DNA of 5,623 nucleotides from Marinilabilia sp. UBA5340 (GTDB lineage: Bacteria; Bacteroidota; Bacteroidia; Bacteroidales; Marinilabiliaceae), in contig DHQK01000028.1 of assembly GCA_002411085.1 (NCBI GenBank), forward strand, positions 4,442 through 10,064, written 5' to 3'. The translations under genes and the position numbers were made by a program. This document shows, piece by piece, positions 5,102-5,623 of the stretch. Under the pieces are notes generated by a model that had not been told where the DNA came from, searched no databases, and was given only the letters and a program-made list of their open reading frames with translations. Numbering within the stretch: position 1 is the first letter of the stretch; each line of letters begins with the position of its first letter.

Positions 5102-5623
5102 TTAATTTAGAGCCGTTTCCTTATCATTCTTAACGGCACACAGATTACCACACATGCTGCAGTGATCTTCATCATGGCTCTCTGATTCCTGTTTACGTTT
5201 TCGGGCCATTTCCGGATCCAGCGCCTGATTGTACATGGTTTCCCAGTCCAGGTCGCGGCGTGCTTTTGACATGGAAAAATCTTTCTCTGCTGCACCCGGG
5301 ATTTTGTTGACCAGATCGGCACTATGGGCCGCAATTTTGCTTGCGATAACTCCATGTCTGACATCTTCGGCATTGGGAAGACATAAATGCTCGGCAGGGG
5401 TTACATAACAAAGAAAATCTGCTCCATGGATGGCTGCAACAGTTCCTCCTATGGCACCTACAATGTGGTCATATCCCGGTGCGATATCGGTGGTCAGTGG
5501 GCCTAATACATAGAAAGGAGCCTCGTGACAAACCCTTTTCATGAGGCGCATGTTGGTCTCAATCTGGTCGAACGGCATGTGTCCCGGACCTTCTACCATT
5601 ACCTGCACCCCTCTTTCACGGGT
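5102..5623 (-). CDS. thiC: Phosphomethylpyrimidine synthase ThiC, C-terminal part (5' end outside window)
   Basis: ThiC is a cytoplasmic radical-SAM enzyme that rearranges aminoimidazole ribotide into hydroxymethylpyrimidine phosphate for thiamine synthesis. The visible 173 residues are the C-terminal portion. The frame stays open to the window edge (TRERGVQVM), so the GTG at 5608 is not a start. Family signatures are [67 protein letters not shown] and the terminal cluster-binding motif CSMCGNLC. The three cysteines that hold the [4Fe-4S] cluster are encoded at 5159-5161, 5150-5152 and 5138-5140. Their spacing is C-x2-C-x3-C, one residue shorter than the C-x2-C-x4-C of E. coli ThiC. Nothing suggests a broken gene. 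It converges on the lipoprotein gene with no intergenic base and is probably unrelated to curli. Confidence 0.97.
   Translation of the reverse strand, partial: TRERGVQVMVEGPGHMPFDQIETNMRLMKRVCHEAPFYVLGPLTTDIAPGYDHIVGAIGGTVAAIHGADFLCYVTPAEHLCLPNAEDVRHGVIASKIAAHSADLVNKIPGAAEKDFSMSKARRDLDWETMYNQALDPEMARKRKQESESHDEDHCSMCGNLCAVKNDKETALN
5112..5137 (-). terminator. Weak hairpin at the convergent gene ends, possible terminator
   Basis: GCCGTT (5112-5117) pairs perfectly with AACGGC (5132-5137) around a 14-base loop. It lies inside the last codons of thiC. Read on the minus strand, the stem is followed by an AU-rich stretch across the thiC stop, but there is no real U-tract. On the plus strand the bases after it are not U-rich. 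It is the only hairpin I see where both converging transcripts need to end, but it is too weak to call with confidence. Confidence 0.22.

Overview
The window looks like the chromosome of a member of the phylum Bacteroidota, probably an environmental, gliding or marine-type lineage, although the species cannot be named. Four things point that way. The DNA is AT-rich, and Shine-Dalgarno sites are mostly weak or absent. The exported proteins place Gln directly after the predicted signal-peptidase cleavage site (the 'Bacteroidetes Q-rule'). The response regulator is of LytTR type. A lipoprotein carries a carboxypeptidase-regulatory-like domain and has acidic residues directly after its lipidated Cys.

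Layout. Bases 1-347 hold no gene that I can support. From 348 to 1109 (+) lies a LytTR-type response regulator. After a 93-bp gap come csgE (1203-1679), csgF (1690-2109) and csgG (2200-3606). These are the chaperone, surface nucleation factor and outer-membrane pore of the curli (type VIII / nucleation-precipitation) amyloid secretion system. Seven bases after csgG comes a 495-residue lipoprotein (3614-5101) with a carboxypeptidase-regulatory-like domain, an Fn3-like domain and a TolB/PD40 beta-propeller. The 3' part of thiC (thiamine pyrimidine synthase) runs toward it on the minus strand (5102-5623, cut by the window edge). The two convergent stop codons abut with no base between them.

How the genes work together (inference). 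CsgE, CsgF and CsgG would export an amyloid subunit across the outer membrane. The regulator occupies the position that CsgD holds in E. coli and may control the operon. The propeller lipoprotein is a candidate extra component of the secretion apparatus. No CsgA/CsgB fibre subunit is visible here, so the substrate must be encoded outside the window.

The least ordinary points are these: CsgG is about 190 residues longer than the E. coli protein and ends in what looks like a separate outer-membrane beta-barrel; the pore-constriction residues differ from E. coli (Trp for Phe, Tyr missing); and the propeller lipoprotein is tightly linked to csgG and built of module types also found in the type IX secretion protein PorE. 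thiC is a housekeeping neighbour.
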